The notes under the pieces: model-generated
What the model was told of the DNA's origin: nothing
Databases searched by the model: none
The model's input: the letters and a program-made list of their open reading frames with translations, nothing else
DNA from: Kribbella sp. NBC_00382
GTDB lineage: Bacteria > Actinomycetota > Actinomycetes > Propionibacteriales > Kribbellaceae
NCBI RefSeq assembly: GCF_036067295.1
Contig: NZ_CP107954.1
Coordinates: 2,852,001-2,916,000 of the forward strand
Reading direction: 5' to 3'
DNA: 64,000 bases
Position numbers and translations under genes: made by a program
Shown: in pieces, positions 1-8,798 of the stretch
Position numbering within the stretch: position 1 is the stretch's first letter
Layout of the letters: each line of letters begins with the position of its first letter

Positions 1-1
1 G

Positions 2-124
2 GAGGAGATCGCCTGGCGCCGCGGGTTCATCGACGACGCCGGGCTGCAACGCTGCGCCGACGCGCTACCCAAGTCCGGCTACGGGGACTACCTGCTCGGG
101 CTGCTGGAGGAAGGTCTGCACTGA
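2..124 (+). CDS. Nucleotidyltransferase C-terminal end, probably glucose-1-phosphate thymidylyltransferase (partial, 5' end outside window)
   Basis: Only the last 40 codons are present, in the frame starting at base 2 and ending at a TGA (122-124). The residues EEIAWRRGFID followed by a GYGDYLLGLL block resemble the C-terminus of RmlA/RfbA enzymes, which make dTDP-glucose from dTTP and glucose-1-phosphate. The catalytic core lies outside the window, so the assignment rests on a short tail only. It ends 88 bases before dnaX on the same strand. A 13-base direct repeat spans the stop codon and recurs 24 bases later. Another sugar nucleotidyltransferase is possible. Confidence 0.5.
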   Translation, partial: EEIAWRRGFIDDAGLQRCADALPKSGYGDYLLGLLEEGLH

Positions 125-148
125 GCTGCCGGGCGAGGTCTGCACTGA
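112..148. repeat. 13-base direct repeat carrying a stop codon
   Basis: AGGTCTGCACTGA occurs at 112-124, where its last three bases are the stop codon of the upstream gene, and again at 136-148. The second copy lies just past the gene, so this looks like a small tandem duplication of the gene end. No function is apparent. Confidence 0.6.
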
Positions 149-211
149 TCTGTACGCCGCCTGTGCACGGGGGAGAGTGGATTGTCGGCGCGCGGCGCTA
201 GGGTTGCCGTC

Positions 212-3200
212 GTGGAAGCACCCCTTGCGTTGTACCGCCGGTATCGCCCGGAGACCTTCTCCGAGGTGATCGGGCAGGACCATGTCACCGTTCCGCTGCG
301 GAACGCGCTGAGCAACAACCGGGTGAACCACGCCTATCTGTTCTCCGGTCCACGCGGCTGCGGCAAGACCACCAGCGCCCGGATCCTGGCCCGCGCGATC
401 AACTGCGAGAAGGGCCCGATCGCCGAGCCGTGCGGGGTCTGCAAGTCCTGCACCGACCTGGCCCGCGGCGGCCCCGGCAGCATCGACGTGATCGAGATCG
501 ACGCTGCCTCGCACGGTGGTGTCGACGACGCGCGCGACCTGCGCGAGCGGGCCTTCTTCGCGCCGGTCGAGAGCCGCTACAAGATCTACATCATCGACGA
601 GGCGCACATGGTCACCACGCAGGGCTTCAACGCCCTGCTGAAGCTGGTCGAGGAGCCGCCGCCGCACCTCAAGTTCATCTTCGCGACGACCGAGCCCGAG
701 AAAGTCATCGGCACGATCCGGTCCCGCACGCACCACTACCCCTTCCGGCTGGTACCACCGAAGGCGCTCGCCGAGTACATGGCGACCCTGTGTGATGCCG
801 AGGGCGTCACGATCGAGCCGGCCGCGCTGCCGTTGGTGGTCCGCGCGGGTGCGGGGTCGGTGCGTGACTCGCTGAGCGTGCTCGACCAGCTGATCGGTGG
901 GGCGAACGCTGATGGCGTGACGTATCGACTGGCCGTGCAGCTGCTCGGCTTCACGCCGGACTCGTTGCTGGACGCTTGCGTGGATGGGTTCGCGGCGCAT
1001 GACAGCAAGGCCGTCTTCGAGACGATCGAGAAGGTCATCGAGACCGGGCAGGACCCGAAGCGGTTCGCCGAGGATCTGTTGCGGCGGTTGCGCGACCTGG
1101 TGATCCTGTCGGCGGTACCGAACGCTGTCACGTCCGGGCTGATCGAAGCGGCCGAGGACCAGGGCGAGCGGCTGCAGACCCAGGCGGCGGGCATCGGCGC
1201 GGCCGAGCTGACCCGCGCGGCGGACATCGTCGCAGCCGGCCTGCTGGAGATGCGCGGCGCGACGGCTCCCCGCCTCCAGCTGGAACTGATCTGCGCCAAG
1301 GTCCTCCTCCCCGGCGCCGACGACTCCACCAACGGCATCCAAGCCCGCCTGGACCGAATGGAACGCCGCCTAACCATCACCGGCGGCTCCATCCCAGCCG
1401 GCACTCCGGCCGCCTTCGCGGCAGCACCCACCCAGCAGCCCCAACATCAGCCGCCCGCTCCGTCCCACACCGCCGCTCCGCAGGCAGCTCCCACCGGAAA
1501 CCAGCCTCCGCAAGCAGCTCCGGCAGGAAGCCAGAGCTCGCCTTCGCAGGCTGCTCCAGGTGGCGGCCAGCCAGCCGCCTCGGATCACGCGACGAGCGCG
1601 CCGGGTGCTGCCGCGTCGCAGCAGACTCCGACACCTGGCTCGCCGCAGACTGGCGCAGGCAACGGGCCGCAGGCTCAGGAGCAAGTGGGTGCTGGCCAGG
1701 GTCAGCCGTCGTCGGCACACGCAGGCTCGTCCACGACGTCCCCGGAGTCCGGCGCACCGGCGGCAGGGCAGGGCGGTTCAGGGTCGGCGCAAGCCAGCAG
1801 TCCGTCAGGGGCGGCGCAGGCCGGCGCTTCGGTGCCGGTTGGGAACAGCGGGTCGCGTTCCGGTGCGTGGGGAGCTGAGCCCGCAGCGGGCTCGACGCAA
1901 GGCGGGTCTTCGCAGGCTGCCTCAGGTGCTGCGTCCGGCGGCGGAGACGGGACCGCGGCCGGCGGGGCAGCAGGTGCCGCGGGCGGTGGAACGACTGCGG
2001 GTTCGGGATCTGCCAATGCGCCTGCGCAGGGGGCTCCCGCTCAGGGCGCGCCCGGCCGCGGGCCCGCGGCCGGGACGTCTTCGGGGTCTGTTGGGTTGAT
2101 TGATGTTCGGCGGTTGTGGCCGGAGATTCTTGAGGCGGTGAAGGCTAAGCGGCGGTTCGCGTGGATCATGCTGAGCCAGAACGCGCAGGTCATCGCGATC
2201 GACGAGCAGACCCTCACGCTCGGGCTGGTGAACGCCGGTGCTCGCGAGAGCTTCGCGCGCTCCGGCAGCGACGAGATCCTGCAGCAGGCGATGATCGACA
2301 CGATCGGCCTCAACCGCCGCATCGAAGCTGTGGTCGACCCCTCCAGCGACCCAGGCGCAACCCCGCCTGCAGCCCCACCCCCCAGCTCGCCGCCCCCGTC
2401 GTCCTGGGATGCCGGCAACTCGGCCCCCGGTACTACGAACGCGCCCACCGCAGGACCGGGCGCTGGTGCCGCGCAGCAGCCTCCGGGCGCAGGCGCTGGT
2501 GCAGCGCCGCAAGCTCCGGGCAGTGGCCCTTCGAGCAGCATGCAAGGCCCAGGCACCCACGGGTCGGCACCCGGAACAGGTACGCCGGGTTCGGTCGCCC
2601 AAGCAGCAGGCGCTCCAGGTGCTGGTGTCCCGGGAGCAGGAGCTTCCGGTTCGGGCACTCAGGGACCGGGCGCTCCGGGGTCGGGTGCTCTGGCTGGTGA
2701 TGGTGGGGCCGGTGCTGGCCACGGGCCGGATGCGGCCGGTGCAGCAGGTGGTGGCAACGGCTCGGCGGGAGCGGCCGGGGGGAGCGCTCCGGTGGGTACC
2801 GCTGGCGGGAGCACCCCGGTGGGAATGGCTGGGGGTAACGCATCCGCGGGCGTGGTTGGTGTGAACGCTGGCGCCGTGGGTGGGGACGGTTCGGCGGGTG
2901 CGGTGGCTACCGCGTTGCGTGAGCCAGAGGCATTGTCGGGTGGGCCGGCTGTCGGCGTACAGGCTGGTGGGGGACCGGCGGTTGCAGTGCAGGAAGCACC
3001 GGCGGCCGACCACAGCGGGTTGCAACCGGGGCAGCAGGCTGGAGGGCCGCCGGCGCCGGCGGCTAGTCCTGAGCCGGTTCAGGACCGGCGGGAGCAGGCG
3101 GCTAGTAAGCGGCGGGCGGCTGAGGCTGCTGTGGCGGCTGAGCAGAGTCGGCGGGCTGCCGAAGTACAGGTTCAGGAGGCGCCCCTCACGCCTGAGGAGG

Positions 3201-3313
3201 AGGCCGAAGCGGTCGGCGAGGACGACATCGTCCTTGAAGAAGACTCTCGCAGCCATACCAACCTGCTGGCAGAGACCCTCGGCGCGCAGATCATCAGCGA
3301 AGAATCCAACTAG
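212..3313 (+). CDS. dnaX: DNA polymerase III subunits gamma/tau
   Basis: This is the clamp-loader ATPase of the replisome. The GTG at 212 gives MEAPLALYRRYRPETF, the usual N-terminus; a TTG at 182 would add ten residues of no family likeness. Visible motifs are Walker A GPRGCGKT (46-53), zinc ligands C65, C74, C77 and C80, Walker B/DEAH 'IIDEAHM', and the SRC arginine-finger motif in 'TIRSRTHHY'. After about residue 390 the protein becomes Gly/Ala/Pro/Ser/Gln-rich, returns to an ordered block at about 627-710 (starting GLIDVRRLWPEI, probably the polymerase-binding tau domain), is low-complexity again to about 957, and ends in a Glu/Arg-rich segment. At 1033 residues it is much longer than E. 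coli tau (643). No frameshift site for a short gamma form was recognised. Confidence 0.97.
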   Translation: MEAPLALYRRYRPETFSEVIGQDHVTVPLRNALSNNRVNHAYLFSGPRGCGKTTSARILARAINCEKGPIAEPCGVCKSCTDLARGGPGSIDVIEIDAASHGGVDDARDLRERAFFAPVESRYKIYIIDEAHMVTTQGFNALLKLVEEPPPHLKFIFATTEPEKVIGTIRSRTHHYPFRLVPPKALAEYMATLCDAEGVTIEPAALPLVVRAGAGSVRDSLSVLDQLIGGANADGVTYRLAVQLLGFTPDSLLDACVDGFAAHDSKAVFETIEKVIETGQDPKRFAEDLLRRLRDLVILSAVPNAVTSGLIEAAEDQGERLQTQAAGIGAAELTRAADIVAAGLLEMRGATAPRLQLELICAKVLLPGADDSTNGIQARLDRMERRLTITGGSIPAGTPAAFAAAPTQQPQHQPPAPSHTAAPQAAPTGNQPPQAAPAGSQSSPSQAAPGGGQPAASDHATSAPGAAASQQTPTPGSPQTGAGNGPQAQEQVGAGQGQPSSAHAGSSTTSPESGAPAAGQGGSGSAQASSPSGAAQAGASVPVGNSGSRSGAWGAEPAAGSTQGGSSQAASGAASGGGDGTAAGGAAGAAGGGTTAGSGSANAPAQGAPAQGAPGRGPAAGTSSGSVGLIDVRRLWPEILEAVKAKRRFAWIMLSQNAQVIAIDEQTLTLGLVNAGARESFARSGSDEILQQAMIDTIGLNRRIEAVVDPSSDPGATPPAAPPPSSPPPSSWDAGNSAPGTTNAPTAGPGAGAAQQPPGAGAGAAPQAPGSGPSSSMQGPGTHGSAPGTGTPGSVAQAAGAPGAGVPGAGASGSGTQGPGAPGSGALAGDGGAGAGHGPDAAGAAGGGNGSAGAAGGSAPVGTAGGSTPVGMAGGNASAGVVGVNAGAVGGDGSAGAVATALREPEALSGGPAVGVQAGGGPAVAVQEAPAADHSGLQPGQQAGGPPAPAASPEPVQDRREQAASKRRAAEAAVAAEQSRRAAEVQVQEAPLTPEEEAEAVGEDDIVLEEDSRSHTNLLAETLGAQIISEESN

Positions 3314-3397
3314 CCGACCCGTTCCCCGCGGACGCCTGCCCGCCGGCGGGAAGGGGTGCGAAGTGAACTCTTTTCGAATTCACAGGTTGGGTGTTGT

Positions 3398-3485
3398 TCA
3401 TCCACAGCGGGCGGGACAGTGGGCAGGCTCTGGCGGGCCAGTCGTCCACAGCCTGTGGATAAAGGTGTCCACAACTTGTGGAGAA
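3398..3485. promoter_or_regulatory. Cluster of DnaA-box-like nonamers
   Basis: Between dnaX and ybaB, five nonamers match the DnaA-box consensus TTATCCACA/TTGTCCACA. They are TCATCCACA (3398-3406), TCGTCCACA (3442-3450), TGTGGATAA (3454-3462, a perfect TTATCCACA on the minus strand), GTGTCCACA (3465-3473) and TGTGGAGAA (3477-3485, minus strand). All but the perfect one differ from a consensus by one base. No dnaA or dnaN is present, so this is not obviously oriC. It may titrate DnaA or let DnaA control ybaB-recR transcription. Confidence 0.55.
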
Positions 3486-3591
3486 GGCTTGGGAGACTCA
3501 TCGGTTTCCACCGGAGCGCGGGGTTGTCGGGGCGACCGGCTAGGCTCGGGGAGCAAGTGGAACTGGGAAGCAGTTCGGACGGGAGATCGCG

Positions 3592-4065
3592 GTGTTCGAC
3601 GGTGGCGGTTCGCAGGGCGCTGGTGGCTTCGACATGTCCAACCTGCTGGCCCAGGCGCAAGCCATGCAGAGCCAGTTGATGGAGGCTCAGGCCAACCTGG
3701 AGAGCCAGGAGGTCGAGGGCAGTGCCGGCGGTGGGCTGGTGACCGCGCTCGTCTCCGGTACCGGTGAGCTGCTCAGCCTGACCATCAACCCGCAGGCCGT
3801 GGACCCCGATGACACCGAGACGCTGGCCGACCTGGTCGTTGCCGCCGTCCGGGACGCCTCGGAGAACGCCAAGCAGGTCGCGGCCAACGCGATGGGCCCG
3901 CTGGCCGGTGGCCTCGGCGGCGGTATGCCCGGCCTCGACGGCATGTTCGGCGGCGCGGATGACGACGACACGTCCGCCGCCGACGTTCCCGGCGTACAGG
4001 ACCGGCCGAGCATCGGCTTCGGCAAGCCAGACGCGACCGGTTCGCCCGGTCAGAACCCGGGCTGA
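3592..4065 (+). CDS. YbaB/EbfC family nucleoid-associated protein
   Basis: This is a small DNA-binding protein of the YbaB/EbfC family, which binds DNA as a dimer and is usually encoded between dnaX and recR, as here. The 157-residue product has the family core: a helix '[17 protein letters not shown]', then the strand region '[20 protein letters not shown]' and a second helix '[17 protein letters not shown]'. Gly-rich ends flank the core ([10 protein letters not shown] at the start, [15 protein letters not shown] after the core), and an acidic DDDDT stretch follows. The GTG start at 3592 lies 3' of the DnaA-box-like cluster. recR begins two bases after the stop, implying co-transcription. 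Confidence 0.92.
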   Translation: MFDGGGSQGAGGFDMSNLLAQAQAMQSQLMEAQANLESQEVEGSAGGGLVTALVSGTGELLSLTINPQAVDPDDTETLADLVVAAVRDASENAKQVAANAMGPLAGGLGGGMPGLDGMFGGADDDDTSAADVPGVQDRPSIGFGKPDATGSPGQNPG

Positions 4066-4066
4066 C

Positions 4067-4666
4067 GTGTACGAGGGGGTCGTCCAGGACCTCATCGACG
4101 AGCTCGGCCGGCTCCCCGGCGTCGGTCCGAAGTCCGCCCAGCGGATCGCTTTCCACCTGCTCTCCACCGACGAGACCGACGTCCGCCGGCTGGCGCACGT
4201 GCTCGTGCAGGTGAAGGAGAAGGTCAAGTTCTGTGAGATCTGCGGCAACGTCTCGGAGGAGACGCAGTGCCGGATCTGCCGCGACCCGCGTCGCGACCTC
4301 GCGCTGATCTGCGTGGTCGAGGAGGCCAAGGACGTCGTGGCGATCGAGCGGACCCGCGAGTTCCGCGGCCGCTATCACGTCCTCGGCGGCGCGATCTCGC
4401 CGATCGAGGGGATCGGGCCGGACGAGCTGCGGATCAGGGAACTGATGCAGCGGCTCGCCAGCGGAGAGGTGACCGAGATCATTCTGGCCACCGATCCGAA
4501 CCTCGAGGGTGAGGCGACAGCCACCTATCTGAGCCGGTTGCTCCGGCCCATGGGGTTGCGCGTCACTCGTTTGGCTAGTGGACTTCCAGTAGGCGGTGAC
4601 CTCGAGTACGCCGACGAGGTCACACTCGGACGGGCGTTTGAAGGGCGACGATCGATCGATGACTGA
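4067..4666 (+). CDS. recR: Recombination mediator protein RecR
   Basis: RecR works with RecF/RecO in loading RecA on gapped DNA. The 199-residue length is typical. It has an N-terminal helix-hairpin-helix ([20 protein letters not shown]), a four-cysteine zinc finger (C56, C59, C68, C71) and a Toprim domain that begins around '[16 protein letters not shown]' and includes '[14 protein letters not shown]'. The GTG at 4067 is chosen because it yields the canonical [10 protein letters not shown] start and follows the ybaB stop by one base. The 3' end overlaps the start of the DUF5063 gene by eight bases. Confidence 0.97.
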   Translation: MYEGVVQDLIDELGRLPGVGPKSAQRIAFHLLSTDETDVRRLAHVLVQVKEKVKFCEICGNVSEETQCRICRDPRRDLALICVVEEAKDVVAIERTREFRGRYHVLGGAISPIEGIGPDELRIRELMQRLASGEVTEIILATDPNLEGEATATYLSRLLRPMGLRVTRLASGLPVGGDLEYADEVTLGRAFEGRRSIDD

Positions 4667-5303
4667 ATCAACCGATATTGCAGAGCGCGCTTTGGCCACG
4701 GATTCCGAGGACCTGCTGGAATTCGCCGAACAGATCGCGGACCAGGTGCAGAGCTTCCTCATCTCGGTGCGCGACATCGCCGCGCAGCCCGATGAGGACG
4801 GCGTCGACGAGGGTCTCGCCTCGCTGCCGTACCTGCTGCTCGAGGTCAGCCAGCTGCTGCTGGCCGGCGGGCGGCTGGGTGCCTTCGAGGACTTCGTCCC
4901 GGAGGAGCGGTTCGAGAGCGACGCGGGTCCGGATCCGGACCTCGATGCGATGCGCGACCGGCTGGCGATCCTGTTCGAGGGCCTCGACGAGTACGCCGAG
5001 GTCTTCGACCCGTACGCCGCTCCGCCGGAGATCACCGTCAACCGGCTCTCCGACGACCTGACCGCGATCGCGACCGACCTGGTGCACGGACTCGCGCACT
5101 ACGAAGAGGGCCGGGTCGTCGAGGCGCTCTGGTGGTGGCAGTTCTCCTACGTCTCCACCTGGGGCGCGGCCGCGAGCGCAGTACTGCGCGCCATCCAATC
5201 GCTCATCGCGCACGACCGGCTCGAGCCGGCCCACGACCCGGAGACCGAGGCAACGGATCGCGAGCTCGTCGAGGTCGCCGAGGAAGCAGTCCAGCGCCGC
5301 TGA
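4659..5303 (+). CDS. DUF5063 family protein
   Basis: A 214-residue acidic, soluble, helix-rich protein of unknown function. Proteins of this type are commonly encoded directly after recR in actinobacteria. The start is the ATG at 4659, overlapping the recR end and implying translational coupling. Recognisable blocks are '[20 protein letters not shown]', '[20 protein letters not shown]', and near the C-terminus '[20 protein letters not shown]', followed by an acidic tail. No catalytic motif is visible. In many relatives aspartate kinase follows soon after; here about 7 kb of accessory genes intervene. The family assignment is from memory. Confidence 0.8.
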   Translation: MTESTDIAERALATDSEDLLEFAEQIADQVQSFLISVRDIAAQPDEDGVDEGLASLPYLLLEVSQLLLAGGRLGAFEDFVPEERFESDAGPDPDLDAMRDRLAILFEGLDEYAEVFDPYAAPPEITVNRLSDDLTAIATDLVHGLAHYEEGRVVEALWWWQFSYVSTWGAAASAVLRAIQSLIAHDRLEPAHDPETEATDRELVEVAEEAVQRR

Positions 5304-5306
5304 CTT

Positions 5307-6242
5307 TCAGGTACGCCGGTTCGCTGCGACAACGAGGATCGAGCGAACCGCGACCCAGCCGATCCACAGGGTCACTAGTGCGAGGATCGCGATGATCCAC
5401 GCGTCGCGCCCAGCTGGCTGCGTTGCTGTCAGCCAGTGGATGCCGTAGGTGCCGGCTGCGGCCGTGGTGAAGGTCATGGTCCAGAAGGTCAGGCTGAACG
5501 GGAGTTTCGCCACCGTGGGGATCAGGGCGACCTGGACCAGCAGGAACAAGATGAAGGTGCCCAGCCAGGCGTGCTGGAAGACGTCCGGTCGTCCCGTCAG
5601 CGCGAAGTACGCGTTGCCGCCGACGGCTGGTGGCGCGGCGTAGATCGCGAACGTCGGGATCAGTGCCTCAGGCAACAATGGCCGCGTTGCGAGCCGGACC
5701 GTGATCGCGGCTCCGACTACCAGCCAGAGCAGCACGCCGACCCCGAAGGACGCGAAACCGAGTTCAGGCAGGCCGACCGTCGCCAGCGTCTGGGCGCCGA
5801 TGAAGGTGATCGCGACCGTCGGCAGCAGGTACGCCGGGTGGAGCTGATCGAGTTCCAGCCCGCCCAGCATCAGCCGGTGCACGAAGTACGCGGCCAGTAC
5901 TGCTGTCAGCACCGCCATGATCACCACGACCGTCTTGCCGGTCGTCGACGCGTACTGGCTCAGCCGCGCGCCGAGCAGCAGCCCGCTCGCCGGGATCAGC
6001 CCGACGAACACGCCCTGCACCGGGTGGTGGACATCGGCCAGCACCTGACGCACAGTACGAGCGCCGAGGCCGTACCTGACCAGGCTGATCAACCAGATGC
6101 CTGCGGCAATGATCCACAGCGCGTTGGCGATGCCAGCCGTGAAGTGCAGAGCGTCTGCCGCGACGGTCCAGGTACCGGCCAGACCGGACAGACCGAACGC
6201 GATCCCGAACAGCGGAAAGGGAAATGCTTTACCAGCGACCAT
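5307..6242 (-). CDS. SLAC1/TehA (TDT) family membrane transporter
   Basis: A 311-residue, almost wholly hydrophobic protein with about ten predicted membrane segments. The overall pattern fits the tellurite-resistance/dicarboxylate transporter (TDT, TehA, SLAC1) family: 'FPLFGIAFGLSGLAGTW' at the start, a central 'PAYLLPTVAITFIGAQTLA', 'FAIYAAPPAVGGNAYFALTG', and a final 'WIIAILALVTLWIGWVAVRS'. Family members are anion channels or C4-dicarboxylate/sulfite exporters; the substrate cannot be read here. A GGAGG sequence sits 11 bases before the ATG. It is convergent with the DUF5063 gene, three bases apart. A decayed paralogue lies immediately upstream. Confidence 0.8.
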   Translation of the reverse strand: MVAGKAFPFPLFGIAFGLSGLAGTWTVAADALHFTAGIANALWIIAAGIWLISLVRYGLGARTVRQVLADVHHPVQGVFVGLIPASGLLLGARLSQYASTTGKTVVVIMAVLTAVLAAYFVHRLMLGGLELDQLHPAYLLPTVAITFIGAQTLATVGLPELGFASFGVGVLLWLVVGAAITVRLATRPLLPEALIPTFAIYAAPPAVGGNAYFALTGRPDVFQHAWLGTFILFLLVQVALIPTVAKLPFSLTFWTMTFTTAAAGTYGIHWLTATQPAGRDAWIIAILALVTLWIGWVAVRSILVVAANRRT

Positions 6243-6323
6243 GAACTGTGCAGCCTCCGGATTCCAGCGGGTATTCCGGACGGACTAGTGGGTAGTTCCT
6301 ACCAGCTCGAAGGCTGTCGCTCT

Positions 6324-6595
6324 CACCGTACAGCGACCTGTACCAGCGCCCGCTTCCGTCGATTGACTGTCATGAAGACGATCGAGCGCATTGCGATCCA
6401 GCCGATCAGCAAGGTGACGGCGGCCAGGATCACGACCGTCCACGCGCCGCCCACCGCGCCCCCCGACATGGTCAGCCAGTGGATTCCGCACGGCCGGACA
6501 GAGCGAACCAGGCGTTACCGCCGACGGCCGGCGGTGCGGCGAAGATCGCGGGCGTCGGAACGAGCGCCGTAGGCAACGAAGGCGGGCGGGCGTGG
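6324..6595 (-). pseudogene. Remnant of a second SLAC1/TDT transporter gene
   Basis: Two fragments matching the neighbouring transporter survive. One frame reads LPTALVPTPAIFAAPPAVGG then NAWFALSGRA (about 6520-6585), aligning with 'LPEALIPTFAIYAAPPAVGG' of the intact gene. Another frame reads GIHWLTMSGGAVGGAWTVV and ILAAVTLLIGWIAMRSI up to a TGA at 6324-6326, aligning with the intact C-terminus. About 47 codons between the blocks are missing and the junction is out of frame. Everything 5' of LPTAL is gone. I infer a tandem paralogue reduced by deletion. The upstream limit is approximate. Confidence 0.75.
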
Positions 6596-6676
6596 ATATT
6601 CCCGCTCGGCGCAGGTTGTCCACAGGGCGCCGCGGCCGGCCTCGCGACGGGGCCCGCGAACCGGTTGAATGTCCGC

Positions 6677-7333
6677 GTGTCTGTTTATGAATTGATCCGC
6701 CGGTTGCCCGACGTCGACAAGGTTCGCCGGACCAGTCGCGCCCTGGCCATGCTCGATGCCGTGCTCAGCCCGGAGCCGGAGTACCGGATCTACTCGTTCG
6801 ACGCGCAGTGGTCGCCGACCGACGAGGCGGCGCTGATGAAGAGCGGCACGGGCGACAGCTACTCGATCGTCTTCTCGCCCGACGGCGTCATCGCCCAAGG
6901 GTTTGACCACGAGTCGCCGATCTCACCCTGGGGTCGCCGGACCAGCGAGACGTGGCCCGGCCTCTTCATCGGGGTGCCCGACGTGCTCGCGCCAGCCCTG
7001 GACGAGCCCGCGCTCACCAACGACCAGGGCGATCGCGAGGTGACCGTCTGCTTCTGGCGCACGCCGGCGGACGACGGCTGGCAATGCGGACCGGTCGAAG
7101 GGGTGGAGAAGGACGGCGCCGACTGGCTGTTCGACCTGCTCGCCGACGGCCGGCCGGAGGCGTACCTGACCTTCGCCGAGAAGTACTACGAAGTCGCCCT
7201 GGAACTCGGCGCGATCCAGCATGTCTACGCGCTGATGCCACTGACCGAGGAGATCGTCACCGCGCTCAACCCCGAGGTCTTGCTGAAGGATCTCAAGGAC
7301 GACATCACCGAGATCGGCTACCCCCGCCCCTGA
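6677..7333 (+). CDS. Conserved actinobacterial protein of unknown function
   Basis: A 218-residue soluble protein. The GTG at 6677 (SVYELIRRLPDVDKVRRT) is preferred: codons upstream overlap the transporter remnant and have no family character. Notable blocks are 'EYRIYSFDAQWSPTDEAALM', 'GDSYSIVFSPDGVIAQGFDH', 'SPISPWGRRTSETWPGLF', 'VTVCFWRTPADDGWQCG' and 'ADWLFDLLADGRPEAYLTFA'. I recall similar proteins in Streptomyces but know no function; the layout is loosely like immunity/SUKH-type proteins, which is only a guess. The 3' end overlaps the convergent MFS gene by 16 bases. Confidence 0.75.
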   Translation: MSVYELIRRLPDVDKVRRTSRALAMLDAVLSPEPEYRIYSFDAQWSPTDEAALMKSGTGDSYSIVFSPDGVIAQGFDHESPISPWGRRTSETWPGLFIGVPDVLAPALDEPALTNDQGDREVTVCFWRTPADDGWQCGPVEGVEKDGADWLFDLLADGRPEAYLTFAEKYYEVALELGAIQHVYALMPLTEEIVTALNPEVLLKDLKDDITEIGYPRP

Positions 7334-8757
7334 CCGTCCGCCGGGCCGGCGAGTGTCCAGACCGAAAGAGCTGCCACGCCAAGGAAGGCGGCGGCTCCGA
7401 GGCTTGCGACGGTGAAGCCGTGGACGGTTGCCAGCGGGCCGGATCCGGGATGCACGGCGAGGTAGTCCGCAGCCGCTGTGCCGGCGATCGTGCTGAGGAG
7501 TGCGGTGCCCATGGAGGCGCCGATCTGTTGTGACGTCATCACCATGGCACCGGCGACGGCGGTGTCCTGACCGGCGCCGAGGGTTGCGGTGCTGTTGGCC
7601 GTCACCAGGACGAAGCCGGTGCCGAGGCCGACCAGCAGGAACACCGGGAGCGCCTGCAGGAAGTAGTTGCTGTCAACGCGTAGCAGGCCGAGCAGGACCA
7701 GCCCCGCCGCGACGATCAACATGCCCGGGACCAGCAACCACCGCACCGCGACACGGGCGATCAGCGGGCTCACCAGCCGAACGCCGATCATCAGCCCGGC
7801 AGTCAATGGAAGGAAGCCGAACCCGGCCTTGATCGGCGAGTAGCCGAGAACGTCCTGCAGGTAGAAGGTCAGGAAGAACAATGCCGCGAACATCCCCGCA
7901 GCCAAGCTGAGCACCGCCAGATAGCAGGCGGCTCGGCGGCGGTTGAGCACGACCCGCAAAGGCAGCAGCGGAGCGGCGACCCGACTCTGCGTCCACATGA
8001 ACGCGGTCAAGGCAACCACACCGAACGCCAGGAATCCGATCGTCGTCACCGTGCCCCAGCCATCGGTCTCGGCCTGGGCGAACCCGGCGACCAGCGCCAT
8101 CAACCCAGAGGTCGCGAGCAGGGCTCCCACCAGATCAATCCGTACGCCGCTCGCGCGCGGGCTCGGCCGTACCGCGTACAGCACGCCGGCCGCCGCAGCG
8201 ACCGCGATCGGAAGGTTGACGTACATGCACCAGCGCCAGTCGAGGTAGTCGGTGAGGATCCCACCGAGCACCACGCCGAGTCCGGACGAGCTCCCCAGTG
8301 CCGTGCCATAGATTCCGAAGGCCTTGCCGCGCTCGGCCGGCAGCGGAAAGGCGATGGCCAGCGTCGCGAGTACCGACGGAGTGAGCAGGGCCGCGAAAAC
8401 CCCTTGCAGGGCGCGCGATCCGAGCAGCATCGCGGGATCGATCGCGGCGCCACCGAGTGCGGAGGCGAAGGCGAAACCAGCCAGGCCGATCAGCAGACTG
8501 CGCCGACGGCCGAGGAGATTCGACAGCCTGCCGCCCAGGAGCAGCAGGCTGCCGTAGGCGAGTGCGAAGGCCGTGATCACCCATTGCCGTTGGGGCCCGG
8601 ACAGGCCGAGGTCGAGCTGCACGGACGGCAGCGCGATGTTCATCACCGTCAGATCGAGACCGATCATCAGCTGGGCCGTCGTCACGGCGGCGAGGGCCCA
8701 CCAGCGGCGGTGGTCGACGGTCGTACCGGCCGCGGGCCGGGTGGGGCGGACGGTCAT
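7318..8757 (-). CDS. MFS drug efflux transporter, DHA2 (EmrB/QacA) type
   Basis: A 479-residue major facilitator with about 14 hydrophobic segments. Helix 1 'LMIGLDLTVMNIALPSVQLD' carries the D-x-T-x-V-N-I-A-L-P motif typical of the 14-TM DHA2 subfamily. Motif A is 'GGRLSNLLGRRRSLLIG', and motif C is seen in 'GSSSGLGVVLGGILTDYLDW' followed by RW. Such proteins export drugs or metabolites by proton antiport; the substrate is not predictable. It is divergent from a tetR gene, with the paired operator 8799-8838 between them, so the TetR protein very probably represses it. Confidence 0.9.
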   Translation of the reverse strand: MTVRPTRPAAGTTVDHRRWWALAAVTTAQLMIGLDLTVMNIALPSVQLDLGLSGPQRQWVITAFALAYGSLLLLGGRLSNLLGRRRSLLIGLAGFAFASALGGAAIDPAMLLGSRALQGVFAALLTPSVLATLAIAFPLPAERGKAFGIYGTALGSSSGLGVVLGGILTDYLDWRWCMYVNLPIAVAAAAGVLYAVRPSPRASGVRIDLVGALLATSGLMALVAGFAQAETDGWGTVTTIGFLAFGVVALTAFMWTQSRVAAPLLPLRVVLNRRRAACYLAVLSLAAGMFAALFFLTFYLQDVLGYSPIKAGFGFLPLTAGLMIGVRLVSPLIARVAVRWLLVPGMLIVAAGLVLLGLLRVDSNYFLQALPVFLLVGLGTGFVLVTANSTATLGAGQDTAVAGAMVMTSQQIGASMGTALLSTIAGTAAADYLAVHPGSGPLATVHGFTVASLGAAAFLGVAALSVWTLAGPADGQGRG

Positions 8758-8798
8758 CGGGCGGACCGGAGGCTCATGATTCTCCTTATGTGAACAGC

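Noticed and set aside
125-211. SRP (4.5S) RNA upstream of dnaX
   Set aside because: The usual location was inspected, but the conserved GGAAGG/AGCAGCC core is absent and the gap is too short.
3314-3591. Chromosomal origin oriC at the DnaA-box cluster
   Set aside because: No dnaA or dnaN is adjacent and there is no long AT-rich unwinding element. Kept only as a regulatory or titration candidate.
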